DNA from: Enterovibrio gelatinilyticus | GTDB taxonomy: Bacteria > Pseudomonadota > Gammaproteobacteria > Enterobacterales > Vibrionaceae | Direction of reading: 5' to 3' | DNA length: 64,000 nt | Assembly: GCF_028683095.1 (NCBI RefSeq) | Contig: NZ_JAJUBC010000012.1 | Location: 1 to 64,000, forward strand | Shown: one piece after another, positions 46,577 to 56,836 of the stretch | How the letters are laid out: each line of letters begins with the position of its first letter | How positions within the stretch are numbered: position 1 is the first letter of the stretch | The notes under the pieces: model-generated | Database searches by the model: none | What the model was told of the DNA's origin: nothing | Seen by the model: the letters and a program-made list of their open reading frames with translations, nothing else | Position numbers and translations under genes: made by a program

Positions 46577-47133
46577 GGGCGGATCGGTGTATGTTTTTCT
46601 AGCTCAAACCCAGCCTCACGCCAACCCTTCACACCAGCCCGGTACCAGTAAACATCTTGTGCGCCGAGTTCAAGTGCCCGTTTGGCCGCGTTCCAGGAGT
46701 GCCAGCAATTAGGCTCGCAAAAGACGACAATAGGCTGGGAGTGTTTGACGTTTTCTGCCAACAGCGAGATCAGAGCGTCCGGCATGATGCCGTGTCCGAC
46801 GTTGGCAAGCCACAATGCGTTGGGCAAGGTTTCTCTTATTGGTTCAATCCAGAGTGTGGTGTCAGGTAAATTATCTGGCTTGTTGGGGGCGGGATAAACG
46901 TCAATTAAGCGTGGATCGTGATGAGCGATAAATTGTTTGAGCGCCTGTGGCGAGTCAATCACGTTTGCGCCCTGCAATGTGTTTGGTACAGGCGCACGAA
47001 AATTCTCCATGCGGTAACTGTCGGGCTCCGACATAGACTGCGGTTCTGTATTAGCCATGACACTAAATGTGCAAAAACAGAGCAAAATCGCAGACTTAAG
47101 ATGCTTTTTCTTTCCTTCAACGTGGCTGTTCAT
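46573..47133 (-). CDS. PQQ-catabolism-associated CXXCW rhodanese-like protein
   Basis: A 186-aa exported protein with a basic N-terminus and hydrophobic segment (KSAILLCFCTFSVMA). The rhodanese-fold domain ends in VVFCEPNCWHSWNAAKRAL, where CEPNCW is the CXXCW signature of the TIGR03865 family. It is first in the relay operon (CXXCW protein, zinc hydrolase, SoxYZ carrier). The start at 47133 is used; the frame is open to 47187 across the palindrome, without a ribosome binding site. Confidence 0.85.
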   Translation of the reverse strand: MNSHVEGKKKHLKSAILLCFCTFSVMANTEPQSMSEPDSYRMENFRAPVPNTLQGANVIDSPQALKQFIAHHDPRLIDVYPAPNKPDNLPDTTLWIEPIRETLPNALWLANVGHGIMPDALISLLAENVKHSQPIVVFCEPNCWHSWNAAKRALELGAQDVYWYRAGVKGWREAGFELEKHTPIRP

Positions 47134-47153
47134 ACTACTTTCTTCCGATAATT

Positions 47154-47171
47154 CTCCTACCTTAGTAGGAG
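47154..47171. promoter_or_regulatory. Perfect palindrome in the relay operon/LysR intergenic region
   Basis: CTCCTAC CTTA GTAGGAG has perfect 7-bp arms and a 4-base centre. It lies 21 bp from the CXXCW gene start and 111 bp before the divergent LysR gene. GTAGGAG resembles the GTATGAG half of the locus 1 motif, and CTCCTAC also occurs at 13025-13031. Confidence 0.6.
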
Positions 47172-47281
47172 ATGGGCAGAGAGCCATCCATTTTGGATTA
47201 ACCTTAGGATAACAATCAGACCGTCAAAGGGCGGGCTTTATTGTTGCAGCAATCAATAAACTTCTTTTCAGTGGAGCAAAG

Positions 47282-48214
47282 ATGAACCGTTGGAGTGGTG
47301 TTGAAGAATTTGTTGAAGTTGTTAACAGTGGTAGTTTCACCGCCGCCGCACGAAAGTTAGGTGTTTCAACTTCCCACGTCAGCCGACGCATTGATGCGTT
47401 GGAAGGCAGGTTAAGTACACGTTTACTTTATCGTACAACCAGACAGATCACGCTGACTGAGGTCGGCAAAACCTATTTTGAGCACTGTAATAATCTTATC
47501 GAAGCATTCGGTGAGGCAGAGGCGCTCGTTACTCAAATGCAAACCGAGCCAGTCGGTACGTTGAAGATCACTGCTCCGTCAGTGTTTGGCGAAAAGTATA
47601 TCGCGCCATTGACCAACGACTTTATCAAGGTTCACCCGAAGCTCAGTGTTGAATTTCACTTCACAAACGATGTGATAGACATGGTGCATGATGGGTATGA
47701 CTTGGCGATTCGCACGGGGGATCTCAAAGACAGCACGCTAATGGCCAAGAAACTTGCGCCGCGGAAACTGCATGTCTGCGCTTCACCTGCATATATCAAA
47801 GAGTTTGGCGTACCGCGCGATCTGGAACAGTTGCATGAACACAATTGTTTGGTGGGGTTGGTGGAGTCTTGGGCGTTTCAAGACAATGGCACCACGATTC
47901 AGTTTAAGCCAAAGGGTCGTTGGCATGGTAACAGTGGAAGCGCTGTGTTGGATGCGACGCTACGTGGGCTAGGTTTGGCGCAGTTGCCTGATTATTACGT
48001 GAGGCAGAAACTGCAATCTGGGGAGCTGGTCGAAATATTGTCTGAGTATCGCCCCAGTGATTCTGCGGTATGGGCGGTGTACCCTTTTAATCGAAATCTA
48101 TCTGCCAAGGTGCGTTTGTTTGTGGACTTTCTCTCAGAGCATTTTACAACGCATCTACCCTGGGACGATGAAGAGCATGACGACGAGGGCGATGAGCGGC
48201 AAGCGGCAAATTAG
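47282..48214 (+). CDS. LysR-family transcriptional regulator
   Basis: A 310-aa LysR regulator of the AaeR/DsdC-like group: N-terminal HTH (FVEVVNSGSFTAAARKLGVSTSHVSRRIDALEGRL) and an effector domain ending in a long acidic tail. It is divergent from the quinoprotein relay operon with a 148-bp shared region and may control that operon or itself. TGGAGCAAAG precedes the ATG. Confidence 0.88.
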   Translation: MNRWSGVEEFVEVVNSGSFTAAARKLGVSTSHVSRRIDALEGRLSTRLLYRTTRQITLTEVGKTYFEHCNNLIEAFGEAEALVTQMQTEPVGTLKITAPSVFGEKYIAPLTNDFIKVHPKLSVEFHFTNDVIDMVHDGYDLAIRTGDLKDSTLMAKKLAPRKLHVCASPAYIKEFGVPRDLEQLHEHNCLVGLVESWAFQDNGTTIQFKPKGRWHGNSGSAVLDATLRGLGLAQLPDYYVRQKLQSGELVEILSEYRPSDSAVWAVYPFNRNLSAKVRLFVDFLSEHFTTHLPWDDEEHDDEGDERQAAN

Positions 48215-48361
48215 GTCAGTGGAAAAGGCTATGTCGTTTGATGCATTGCGTCGCTTGAAAGGCTACGCTGTTTGGCATGCTGCGTTGTTTGAATTGATTG
48301 GTCGGGTAAAACGTCGGGATATCCGTACTCTTCCCGCAAAACAATGGAATGCCAATGGTAA

Positions 48362-48387
48362 AAAAGCCAGCGCGAACGCTGGCTTTT
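48362..48387. terminator. Bidirectional terminator between LysR and fklB
   Basis: AAAAGCCAGCG CGAA CGCTGGCTTTT, an 11-bp stem with a 4-base loop, placed between the convergent genes. Confidence 0.9.
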
Positions 48388-48408
48388 GCTTGAAGAAATG
48401 CAGTGAAA

Positions 48409-49029
48409 TTACAGGATTTCTAGCAGTTCTACTTCGAATACCAATGCAGCAAATGGTGGGATTGCAGCGCCAGCGCCACGTTCACCGTATGCTAGGTCTT
48501 GAGGGATAGACAGTTTCCACTTAGAGCCAACAGGCATCATTTGTAGAGCTTCTACCCAACCTTGGATAACGCCAGTCACTGGGAACTGAGCAGGTTGACC
48601 GCGCTCTACTGAGCTGTCAAACACAGTGCCGTCAGTTAGCATGCCGTGGTAGTGAACACGTACTTGCTTGTCGCTGGTTGGGATTTCGCCAGTACCTTCA
48701 ACCAGTACTTCGTACTGAAGGCCAGAATCAGTCACGGTCACTTCGTCACGCTTTGCGTTTTCAGCAAGGAATGCTTCGCCGCCAGCTGCAGCTTCTTTTG
48801 CAGCTTCTTGACGAACGGCTTCTGCTTGAGTGTGCAGTTCACGCAGCGCATTGTTGATCTCGTCAACTTCGATTGCAGGCATTTCGCCAGCCAGTGCAGT
48901 TGCGATACCTTGTGCGATAGCGTCAACGTTCAGTCCTTCCAGACCGCTTCCAGCCAGTTGCTGACCCATTTGTAGGCCAATGCCATAGCTTGCTTTTTGT
49001 TCTACGGTCTCTAGTTTTACTTCAGACAT
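48409..49029 (-). CDS. fklB: FKBP-type peptidyl-prolyl isomerase FklB
   Basis: A 206-aa protein, the same length as E. coli FklB (FKBP22). N-terminal dimerisation helices (residues 1-85) are followed by an FKBP domain with [36 protein letters not shown] and [14 protein letters not shown]. It speeds proline isomerisation in folding proteins. The start at 49029 ([11 protein letters not shown]) follows AGAGACGA; the frame opens earlier without support. Divergent neighbour of oapA, as ytfB is of fklB in enterics. Confidence 0.92.
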   Translation of the reverse strand: MSEVKLETVEQKASYGIGLQMGQQLAGSGLEGLNVDAIAQGIATALAGEMPAIEVDEINNALRELHTQAEAVRQEAAKEAAAGGEAFLAENAKRDEVTVTDSGLQYEVLVEGTGEIPTSDKQVRVHYHGMLTDGTVFDSSVERGQPAQFPVTGVIQGWVEALQMMPVGSKWKLSIPQDLAYGERGAGAAIPPFAALVFEVELLEIL

Positions 49030-49345
49030 GTCGTCTCTCTTTAATTTTGAGGTTACTCGGGTATACACCCAAACCACGGGTGAAATGTGACATCCCCACC
49101 GCGTTTAGGTTTAAAGTGTGAAAGGATAACAGGTGGGGGTAGCTCGGGACAAATCGTGTTACTTGAATCTGGTTTAAAAATGCCGGACAGTACCACTATT
49201 AGCCTGTGTCATGCCGCGATACACGCTTCACAGCGTTTGAATTATCCGGCATTGTGCGTGAATTCAATGTGATGACGCTGACACTTTGCTGATATTGTGA
49301 GTCTACTATGCACACAAGCATTCTTAGCATACTGGACGAGACCCG
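49030..49345. other. 316-bp divergent promoter region of fklB and oapA
   Basis: No gene or notable repeat seen. It should hold the promoters of both genes. Confidence 0.5.
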
Positions 49346-50002
49346 ATGAGGAAATTGGGAGAGGTGATGACCTTGAAAGGAAAGCGTGAAAACCAAAAGG
49401 AAACCACCACGCCGCCTCTGGGCGAGGTGATAAAACAGGTGCGTGATAAAGTGATAGCCGCGTTGCGCCCTGCGTTAGAGAAAGTGAAGCCGTATTGGAC
49501 CGCGCTACCAAAGCCGCATCGAATCGGTGTGTCAGCCTTGGCCGTGTTACTGGTATTACTGCTGTTGTGGCCTTCCAGCGAGCCATCGCAAACTAACGCT
49601 ATCGTTGATGGGCAGCGAGTTGCTGTCCCTTTGAACTTGGATGAACCTCAATCGACCAAGAACTCGAATAACACGGCTTCTGAAGATACTGACTTTGAGA
49701 GAACATCGACTCCAGTCGTCGCGCCACAAACCATTGATACGGATTGGGTTAACTACGAGGTGGCTCGTGGTGACACGCTGTCTAATATTTTCCGAGCGCA
49801 AAATTTGTCGTTAAAGGATTTGTACGCAATATCAGCGATTGAAGGTGACGACAAACCTCTCAGTCAAATTCAGCCGGGTCAGTTATTGCGCTTTAAGCGT
49901 GATACGCAGGGCGATCTCGATATCATTCAAATTGAAAGCGCAGGCACGCAGTCAGTGATCTTCTTTAGATTGTCAGACGGTAGCTTTGCCCGCCGAAAAT
50001 AG
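49346..50002 (+). CDS. OapA/YtfB-like LysM-related envelope protein
   Basis: A 218-aa protein with an N-terminal OapA-type amphipathic region (PLGEVIKQVRDKVI, KPHR), one membrane segment (IGVSALAVLLVLLLLWP, about residues 60-76), a hydrophilic linker, and a C-terminal LysM-like domain (YEVARGDTLSNIFRAQNLSLKDLYAISAI). YtfB/OapA proteins bind peptidoglycan glycans and act at the division site. The start at 49346 is the longer choice; ATG at 49367 follows GGGAGAGG and is also possible. Confidence 0.85.
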   Translation: MRKLGEVMTLKGKRENQKETTTPPLGEVIKQVRDKVIAALRPALEKVKPYWTALPKPHRIGVSALAVLLVLLLLWPSSEPSQTNAIVDGQRVAVPLNLDEPQSTKNSNNTASEDTDFERTSTPVVAPQTIDTDWVNYEVARGDTLSNIFRAQNLSLKDLYAISAIEGDDKPLSQIQPGQLLRFKRDTQGDLDIIQIESAGTQSVIFFRLSDGSFARRK

Positions 50003-50042
50003 TGGCTTACGCTAATTCGATATCTCGATAAAAATGGCTGCG

Positions 50043-50507
50043 TTACGCAGCCGTTTTTGTTTCTGCTCTTCGCATGTCAATGTGCGGTATTCCGTCTTCG
50101 AGGTATTGCTCCGAAATTTCTTCAAAGCCATGTCGACGGTAAAACTCTCGCAAGTGGTATTGAGCACCAATAGTGATTGGTGCTTCAGGCCAGGCATCAT
50201 GAGCTTCAATAATGGCTTGGCGCACCAAGACATTGCCACTGCCATTTCCGCGCTCAGTATTGGCGGTCACTACGCGCCCGATACTGATTTCTGGGTATGT
50301 TAGCCCAGCAGGCAGTATGCGTGCATAGGCGGTCATTTTATCATCGCGATAGCCCATTAAATGTCGGGTTTCGGGATGTAGGTCGTGACCATCAAGTTCA
50401 GGGTAAGGACAGTTTTGCTCAACCACGAATACATCGGTGCGTAACCGAAGCAAATCGTACAGTTGGCGCGTAGACAACTGACCAAAGGTCAAGCTTATCC
50501 ATTGCAT
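50043..50507 (-). CDS. elaA: ElaA-like GNAT acetyltransferase
   Basis: A 154-aa protein of the ElaA group: LRLRTDVFVVEQNCPYPELDG is the family N-terminus, and RVVTANTERGNGSGNVLV contains the acetyl-CoA loop. The acceptor is unknown. Start ATG at 50507. Confidence 0.9.
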   Translation of the reverse strand: MQWISLTFGQLSTRQLYDLLRLRTDVFVVEQNCPYPELDGHDLHPETRHLMGYRDDKMTAYARILPAGLTYPEISIGRVVTANTERGNGSGNVLVRQAIIEAHDAWPEAPITIGAQYHLREFYRRHGFEEISEQYLEDGIPHIDMRRAETKTAA

Positions 50508-50685
50508 GGTTTTAGTATCCTAATAATTATCAAAAATCTTGGGCGACAACGCGCTTACCTTTTCTGTTTTATACAACAGTATTTCGAGGCGAGGGTTGGA
50601 TTCCCCCTGAAGGGCAAACATAAAAGGTAAACACGCCTTTAGGTTTTTAGTCCAATTCCCCCAAAACTGCTCGATAAGATAATGA
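50508..50685. other. Short gap with two related C-rich segments
   Basis: About 180 bp between elaA and the cpdB terminator with no gene. TTGGATTCCCCC and TCCAATTCCCCC, 65 bp apart, resemble one another; meaning unknown. Confidence 0.3.
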
Positions 50686-50714
50686 AAAACCGCGACTAAG
50701 GCCGCGGTTTTTTG
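50686..50714 (-). terminator. Terminator after cpdB
   Basis: AAAACCGCG and CGCGGTTTT form a 9-bp stem with an 8-base loop, with A/T runs on both sides. Confidence 0.88.
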
Positions 50715-50762
50715 TCTTATTTTTGGTCTTTTTCAATAATTAAACAGGGCGTTAACAGTCTG

Positions 50763-52718
50763 TTAATGTTTTTTCAGGTCAATTTGATACTGAGCAAAAC
50801 CAACATCATCATTACCGACTTTCTCCATTGGGTAGTGTCCTTTGGCATTGATGAATTGCGCGGCTTTGTCGCTTGGTGAGGTTTCAAAAATCACATTCAG
50901 TTTGGCGTCAGTTTCAATTGGGGCGAACGTCCAGTTGTTGTCTGCCGTTGGCGTGACTTCCCCTTTTTCCTTGGTGACGCTGCTGATGTAGTTTGCTACC
51001 ACAGTGCGGTTCTCATCAGGCGAGGCAAACGCAATGAAATCGTTGCCTGTGCCAGGGAATTTACCCAAGTAAGCGCGGTAGTTATTCGCTGCGACCAAGA
51101 ATGGCTGAGTTGCCTGCACTGGCTTGCCATTGAAGGTCAGGCCTTTGATACGCTCTGCATCTGGATTAACGAGGTTGCAATCGCTGTCATAACGCGCAGG
51201 TTGGGTGACATCGATTTGATAGTTAACACCGTCGATAACATCGAAGTTGTAGGTACGGAAACCGTCCCAGTTTATCAGTGATTGCTGCGCCGTTGATGTT
51301 GGGTCAATTTGGTTAAACTGCCCAGCGCTGCACTCTAGCCATTCTTTCACCTCGTGACCGGTGACTTTCAGCGTTACCAATGTGTTCGGGTAAAGATAAA
51401 GGTCTGCGGCGTTACGGAAGGTGAGTTCGCCTGCTTCCACTTCGGTGTAGTTACCTGGGTCGTTTTTACGGCCACCCGCTTTAAATGGTGCGGCAGCAGA
51501 AAGAACAGGGATACCTTCTAGATCTGGATCGCCTTGAATAAAGCGTTCAACGTAATCTTTTTGCGCAAGGTTGACTATCTGAACCGTTGGGTCGTCTTGT
51601 ACCAGTGAGAGGAAGCTGTACATCACGTCATTGGCTTTCCCAATCGGCTGGTTGACGAACTCACGGGTCGCTTTGTGATCGTTTTCTAGTGCCTTACGCA
51701 TCGCAGGATCGGCCTGTGCGATAGACTCACCATCAAAGATCGGTCGTGATTCGGTTTGCACTGGGGTCACTACCCAATCTTCGCCTTGTTTATCTAATTG
51801 AAGATCCATGATGCCGACATGGCTACCCCAGCGACCAGGCATAACGGCCGCCACGCCTTTGATGGTGCCTTTTTTATTGTCGACACCTTGAATGTCATCA
51901 AAACCTTTGCCTGGGAAGACGGCATGAGAGTGACCAAAGGCAATGGCATCAATACCATCAACATCGGCGAGGTAGTACACCGAGTTTTCTGCCATGGCTT
52001 TATATTCGTCTTGCGATAGGCCTGAGTGCGGGATAGCGACAATCACGTCAGCGCCTTTGGCTTTCATTTCAGGTACCAGCTTGTCTGCGGTGGCTTTGAT
52101 GTCTTTTGCAATCACTTTGCCGTCGAGGTTTTTCTTATCCCACACCATGATTTGCGGTGGCACAAAACCGATATAGCCCACTTTCACCAAATGCGCTTTG
52201 CCATTAGTGTCCGTCATGGTGTGTTCTTTGATGATGTAAGGCGTGAAGTATGACTCGCCGGTGTTGGCATCGAAGACGTTTGCTGAGACGTAAGGGAAAT
52301 TTGCGCCATCTAAGGTGCGGTCAAGGAAATCGAGGCCGTAGTTGAACTCGTGGTTGCCAATGTTACCGACGTCGTAATTGAGTTGATTCATGGCTTTGTA
52401 AACAGGGTGAATTTCACCGTCTGCAATGCCTTTGGCTGCCATGTAATCGCCCATTGGGCTGCCTTGAATCAGGTCACCATTGTCCACCAGCACACTGTTT
52501 TTCACTTCATCTTGTGCTTTTTTCACCAAGGTGGCTGTGCGAACCAAGCCGATTTTTTCGCTTGGCTTGTCTTTGTAGTAATCGTAATCCATCACATTGG
52601 TGTGAATGTCTGTGGTTTCGATGATACGCAGCTTGATGGTCTCTGCCATTGCAGGGCTTGCCATGACGAGCAGGCCAGATAGAACAGCAATAGAGAGTGG
52701 TCGAGGTGAAAGTGTCAT
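50763..52718 (-). CDS. cpdB: 2',3'-cyclic-nucleotide 2'-phosphodiesterase/3'-nucleotidase
   Basis: A 651-aa periplasmic enzyme: signal peptide (cut after AMA, residue 25), metallophosphatase domain with [27 protein letters not shown] and the H-S-H pair in FGHSHAV binding two metals, then a C-terminal 5'-nucleotidase substrate domain. It removes phosphate from 2',3'-cyclic and 3'-nucleotides for nucleoside uptake. AGGAG lies about 8 bp upstream of the start. Confidence 0.95.
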   Translation of the reverse strand: MTLSPRPLSIAVLSGLLVMASPAMAETIKLRIIETTDIHTNVMDYDYYKDKPSEKIGLVRTATLVKKAQDEVKNSVLVDNGDLIQGSPMGDYMAAKGIADGEIHPVYKAMNQLNYDVGNIGNHEFNYGLDFLDRTLDGANFPYVSANVFDANTGESYFTPYIIKEHTMTDTNGKAHLVKVGYIGFVPPQIMVWDKKNLDGKVIAKDIKATADKLVPEMKAKGADVIVAIPHSGLSQDEYKAMAENSVYYLADVDGIDAIAFGHSHAVFPGKGFDDIQGVDNKKGTIKGVAAVMPGRWGSHVGIMDLQLDKQGEDWVVTPVQTESRPIFDGESIAQADPAMRKALENDHKATREFVNQPIGKANDVMYSFLSLVQDDPTVQIVNLAQKDYVERFIQGDPDLEGIPVLSAAAPFKAGGRKNDPGNYTEVEAGELTFRNAADLYLYPNTLVTLKVTGHEVKEWLECSAGQFNQIDPTSTAQQSLINWDGFRTYNFDVIDGVNYQIDVTQPARYDSDCNLVNPDAERIKGLTFNGKPVQATQPFLVAANNYRAYLGKFPGTGNDFIAFASPDENRTVVANYISSVTKEKGEVTPTADNNWTFAPIETDAKLNVIFETSPSDKAAQFINAKGHYPMEKVGNDDVGFAQYQIDLKKH

Positions 52719-53041
52719 GTGTGTCTCCTAAGGATCTACGACAAAGGGGCAATACCGATTTCTTCAATATGCAAAGAGTGGATATGGGCATATTGTGCAT
52801 AGTAGACAGCTCGAATGGTTACATTTCATTGATTAGTGTGATCTCGATTTTTAAATAATTTTATGGTGCTCACGCTTTGTGCATCGCAAAGCGTGAAACT
52901 TGTGATCTCACTACATGCCCTGTTTTAACCGCGAGAAAGACGCTAAATAACCAAAACGTTATAAAAAATGAAATTTTAGAATTTCAAGTAATATCAGCAA
53001 CTCTTTATAGTGATGGTCAAAGGATTGAAAGGACGCTCACT
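52719..53041. promoter_or_regulatory. 323-bp divergent region cpdB/cysG
   Basis: AT-rich to the right. It contains AAATAACCAAAACGTTATAA about 95 bp before cysG, a sequence type expected around CysB-controlled promoters. No gene is visible; the longer cysG frame from 52877 is not used. Confidence 0.4.
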
Positions 53042-54463
53042 ATGGATTACTTGCCGATTTTTGCGAAGCTGGAAGGCCGACCGTGTTTAGTGGTTGGCGG
53101 CGGTGAAGTTGCATGGCGCAAAACACGCATGCTGATGAAAACGGGCGCGGCAGTCACTGTTGTGTCTCCTGATGCAGATCGCGAAGTGGTTGAAGCGGCA
53201 GCGCGTGGTGAGTTGACTTGGGTGCAAGAAGGCTTCTCGCCTGAGCACTTGAAATCCATGTTTTTGGTGATTGCAGCCACGGACAATCCGTTGGTGAATG
53301 AACTGGTTTCGCAAGCGGCAAACGCACGAAACATTCTCGCCAATGTGGTGGATGACACACCGAAGTGTAGCTTTATCGTTCCTTCTATTGTTGATCGCAG
53401 TCCGATTGTGATTGCGATTTCTTCTGCGGGTAAATCCCCTGTCTTGGCGCGTTTGTTGCGCGAAAAGCTCGAAACCCTCATTCCTTCTCACGTGGGTCGC
53501 ATGGCAAAGCTTGCCGGTGATTTCCGTGACACCTTGAAAAAGAAAGTCACCACTTTAAATGGGCGAAGAAAGTTCTGGGAAATGGCGTTTGATGGTCGCT
53601 TTAGCTCGCTGGTGGCAGCAGGTGATGAAGACGGTGCCAAAGAAGAACTTGAAAAGCTAACAAAGGGTGTGTCACTGCAAGGCGAAGTGGCCTTGATTGG
53701 TGCAGGACCCGGTGACCCTGGTTTGCTGACCCTTCGCGCCCTGCAATTGATGCAGCAAGCGGATGTGGTGCTTTATGACTACTTGGTGTCTGACGAAATC
53801 ATGGAGCTTTGCCGCCGCGATGCTGAGCTGATTTGTGTTGGTAAACGCGCAAGCTACCACAGTGTGTCTCAGGAAGAGACCAATGCCATGTTGGTAAAGT
53901 ATGCCCAGAAAGGACACCGCGTTGTGCGTCTGAAAGGCGGCGATCCTTTCATGTTTGGTCGTGGCGGTGAAGAACTTCAAGTGCTTCAAGAAGCGGGTGT
54001 GCCATTCCAAGTCGTACCCGGCATTACCGCAGCGGCAGGTGCTACAGCTTATGCTGGCATTCCTCTTACCCATCGCGACCATGCACAAACGGCGATGTTC
54101 ATTACTGGTCACCTGAAAAAAGAAGACGACAGTTTCCGTTGGGCAACACTGGCTCGAGGTCGCCAAACCTTGGTGATCTATATGGGGTTAATGAAAAGTG
54201 CCCATATCCAAGAGCAATTAATTCAGCATGGGCGTGACCCTCAGACGCCCGTTGCAATCATAGAAAACGGTACGCGTACCAATCAGAAAATCTACAAGGG
54301 AACGTTAAGTGAACTTGAGTCACTGGCGGAAGGTGTAGGTTCACCTGCATTGATTGTCGTCGGTGAAGTGGTTCAACTTGCCGATCAGTTGAACTGGTTT
54401 GGAAAGCAATCCTTCGATACGGCAGGTGAGATCCATGCACCGTCCGTGGTTAATTTAGGCTAA
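53042..54463 (+). CDS. cysG: Siroheme synthase, trifunctional
   Basis: A 473-aa fusion. Residues 1-205 are the precorrin-2 dehydrogenase/ferrochelatase part ([18 protein letters not shown] loop), and 215-460 the uroporphyrinogen-III methyltransferase part ([30 protein letters not shown]). It makes the siroheme used by CysI. The ATG at 53042 ([10 protein letters not shown]) is the standard N-terminus and follows AAAGGA. First gene of cysG-cysD-cysN-SLC13-cysC. Confidence 0.96.
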   Translation: MDYLPIFAKLEGRPCLVVGGGEVAWRKTRMLMKTGAAVTVVSPDADREVVEAAARGELTWVQEGFSPEHLKSMFLVIAATDNPLVNELVSQAANARNILANVVDDTPKCSFIVPSIVDRSPIVIAISSAGKSPVLARLLREKLETLIPSHVGRMAKLAGDFRDTLKKKVTTLNGRRKFWEMAFDGRFSSLVAAGDEDGAKEELEKLTKGVSLQGEVALIGAGPGDPGLLTLRALQLMQQADVVLYDYLVSDEIMELCRRDAELICVGKRASYHSVSQEETNAMLVKYAQKGHRVVRLKGGDPFMFGRGGEELQVLQEAGVPFQVVPGITAAAGATAYAGIPLTHRDHAQTAMFITGHLKKEDDSFRWATLARGRQTLVIYMGLMKSAHIQEQLIQHGRDPQTPVAIIENGTRTNQKIYKGTLSELESLAEGVGSPALIVVGEVVQLADQLNWFGKQSFDTAGEIHAPSVVNLG

Positions 54464-54477
54464 GGAAATATCAAAGA

Positions 54478-55386
54478 ATGGAAGCCAAGACCCTTACCCA
54501 CCTCAAGCAACTTGAGGCAGAAAGTATCCATATCATTCGTGAAGTGGCGGCGGAATTTGATAATCCGGTGATGATGTACTCCATCGGTAAAGACAGTTCT
54601 GTGATGCTTCACCTAGCGCGTAAAGCGTTTTACCCAGGCAAGATCCCGTTTCCTCTTTTGCATGTCGATACTGACTGGAAATTTAAGGAAATGATTAAGT
54701 TTCGCGATGAAGTGGCAGATAAGTACGGCTTTGAATTGCTGGTTCACCAAAACCCTGAAGGCCTTGCAATGGGTTGTAGCCCATTCGTACATGGTTCTTC
54801 AAAGCACACGGACATCATGAAAACCCAAGGTTTGAAGCAAGCGCTAGATAAATACGGGTTTGATGCAGCTTTCGGCGGCGCACGTCGTGACGAAGAAAAG
54901 AGCCGTGCAAAAGAGCGTGTTTATAGCTTCCGCGATAAGAACCACCGTTGGGATCCGAAAAACCAACGTCCTGAACTTTGGCACACCTACAACGGCCAAG
55001 TGAACAAAGGCGAAAGCATTCGAGTTTTCCCTCTGTCGAACTGGACTGAGCTTGATATCTGGCAATACATCTACCTAGAAGGCATCGACATTGTGCCGTT
55101 GTACTTGTCAGAAATTCGCCCAGTGGTTGACCGTGACGGCATGCTGATCATGGTGGATGACGACCGTATGGAATTGCGCGAAGGCGAGAAAGTTGAATAC
55201 AAAAGTGTGCGCTTCAGAACACTTGGCTGTTATCCACTGACGGGTGCGGTTGAATCCACGGCAGACACTTTGCCGGGCATCATTGAAGAAATGCTGGTGG
55301 CGACCTCAAGTGAGCGCCAAGGCCGTGCGATTGACCACGACCAGTCCGGCTCAATGGAATTGAAGAAACGTCAGGGATATTTCTAA
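54478..55386 (+). CDS. cysD: Sulfate adenylyltransferase small subunit
   Basis: A 302-aa ATP pyrophosphatase-fold subunit; [10 protein letters not shown] is the PP-loop. With CysN it makes APS from sulfate and ATP. 14 bp after cysG; the C-terminus KKRQGYF is typical. Confidence 0.97.
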   Translation: MEAKTLTHLKQLEAESIHIIREVAAEFDNPVMMYSIGKDSSVMLHLARKAFYPGKIPFPLLHVDTDWKFKEMIKFRDEVADKYGFELLVHQNPEGLAMGCSPFVHGSSKHTDIMKTQGLKQALDKYGFDAAFGGARRDEEKSRAKERVYSFRDKNHRWDPKNQRPELWHTYNGQVNKGESIRVFPLSNWTELDIWQYIYLEGIDIVPLYLSEIRPVVDRDGMLIMVDDDRMELREGEKVEYKSVRFRTLGCYPLTGAVESTADTLPGIIEEMLVATSSERQGRAIDHDQSGSMELKKRQGYF

Positions 55387-55396
55387 GGGATTAAGC

Positions 55397-56830
55397 ATGA
55401 ACAGCGTAATTGAACAACAAGTGGCCGAGATGGGTATCGAGGCCTACCTAGAACAGCATCAGCATAAATCCTTGTTGCGTTTTCTAACCTGTGGTTCGGT
55501 GGATGACGGTAAGAGTACCCTTATCGGCCGCTTGCTCCACGATTCACACCAGATTTATGAAGATCAGCTAGCAGCAATTCACTCCGACAGTCAAAAAGTC
55601 GGGACAACTGGCGAGAAGCCGGATCTGGCCTTGTTGGTTGATGGCCTGCAAGCAGAGCGCGAACAAGGGATCACGATCGACGTTGCGTATCGTTACTTCT
55701 CAACGCGTCCACGTAAATTCATCATTGCTGATACCCCTGGGCATGAGCAGTACACCCGTAACATGGCCACCGGTGCATCGACCTGTGATCTGGCGGTGAT
55801 CTTGATTGATGCGCGTAAAGGCGTATTGGATCAAACTCGTCGTCATTCTTACATTGCGAGCCAATTGGGAATTCGCCAGTTCATTGTTGCGGTGAACAAA
55901 ATGGACTTGGTGGGTTTTGAAGAGTCACGCTTTGAAGAAATCAAAGCGGAGTACTTGGAGTTTGCTAAGAAGCTGAACCCTAACATCAATATCCAGCTTG
56001 TTCCTTTGTCAGCCCTTGAAGGCGACAACGTGGTTGAGCGCAGTGCGCAATCTCCGTGGTATGAAGGCGATACGCTTTTGACCATGCTGGAAACCGTGGA
56101 CGTAAGCAGCAACAAAGATAAAGGGCCGTTCCGTCTGCCTGTGCAGTATGTGAATCGTCCAAACCTCGATTTCCGTGGCTTTTCTGGCACCATTGCTGGC
56201 GGCTCTGTGCGTCCGGGTGATGAAGTCAAAGTGTTGCCGTCAGGCAAGACATCGACGGTTGAGCGCATTGTTACTTTTGATGGTGACCTTGAGTTTGCTC
56301 ATGCCGGCCAAGCTGTCACGCTAACACTGAAAGATGAGATTGATTGCAGCCGTGGCGATTTGATTGTCCCTGTTGCTGACACACAAACAGCGACCAGCAA
56401 GCTGGCTGCAAGTATTGTGTGGATGGATGAGTCTCCATTAGAGATTGGTCGTCAATACGACATTAAAGTTGCGGGCAAGAAAACTGTCGGTTCAGTGAGT
56501 AAAATCCGTCACCAAGTCGACATCAACTCGTTGGAAACCTTTGACACTGATAGCTTGCCATTGAACGGCATTGCCGAATGTGAGGTGGAGCTAACAGAAT
56601 CAGTATCACTTGATCTTTACCAAGATTGCGCGGATACAGGTGGCTTCATTGTGATTGATCGTCTGACCAACGTGACCGTGGGTGCGGGCATGATCAGTGA
56701 GCTGCTTGAAGATCAAGCGTCAAACGTTCAAGGCACCGATATTTCGGCGTTCGAAGTTGAACTCAACGCTCTGGTTCGCAAGCATTTCCCTCATTGGAAT
56801 GCTCGCGACATCAGCAAGCTGCTGGGATAA
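55397..56830 (+). CDS. cysN: Sulfate adenylyltransferase GTPase subunit
   Basis: A 477-aa EF-Tu-like GTPase: GSVDDGKST (G1), [10 protein letters not shown] (G3) and NKMDLV (G4), followed by two beta-barrel domains. GTP hydrolysis drives APS formation by CysD. Not fused to a CysC domain. 10 bp after cysD. Confidence 0.97.
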   Translation: MNSVIEQQVAEMGIEAYLEQHQHKSLLRFLTCGSVDDGKSTLIGRLLHDSHQIYEDQLAAIHSDSQKVGTTGEKPDLALLVDGLQAEREQGITIDVAYRYFSTRPRKFIIADTPGHEQYTRNMATGASTCDLAVILIDARKGVLDQTRRHSYIASQLGIRQFIVAVNKMDLVGFEESRFEEIKAEYLEFAKKLNPNINIQLVPLSALEGDNVVERSAQSPWYEGDTLLTMLETVDVSSNKDKGPFRLPVQYVNRPNLDFRGFSGTIAGGSVRPGDEVKVLPSGKTSTVERIVTFDGDLEFAHAGQAVTLTLKDEIDCSRGDLIVPVADTQTATSKLAASIVWMDESPLEIGRQYDIKVAGKKTVGSVSKIRHQVDINSLETFDTDSLPLNGIAECEVELTESVSLDLYQDCADTGGFIVIDRLTNVTVGAGMISELLEDQASNVQGTDISAFEVELNALVRKHFPHWNARDISKLLG

Positions 56831-56836
56831 TCCGTC

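Noticed and set aside
52877-53041. Longer cysG N-terminus
   Set aside because: The extra residues lie in the AT-rich promoter region and the ATG at 53042 gives the standard CysG start.
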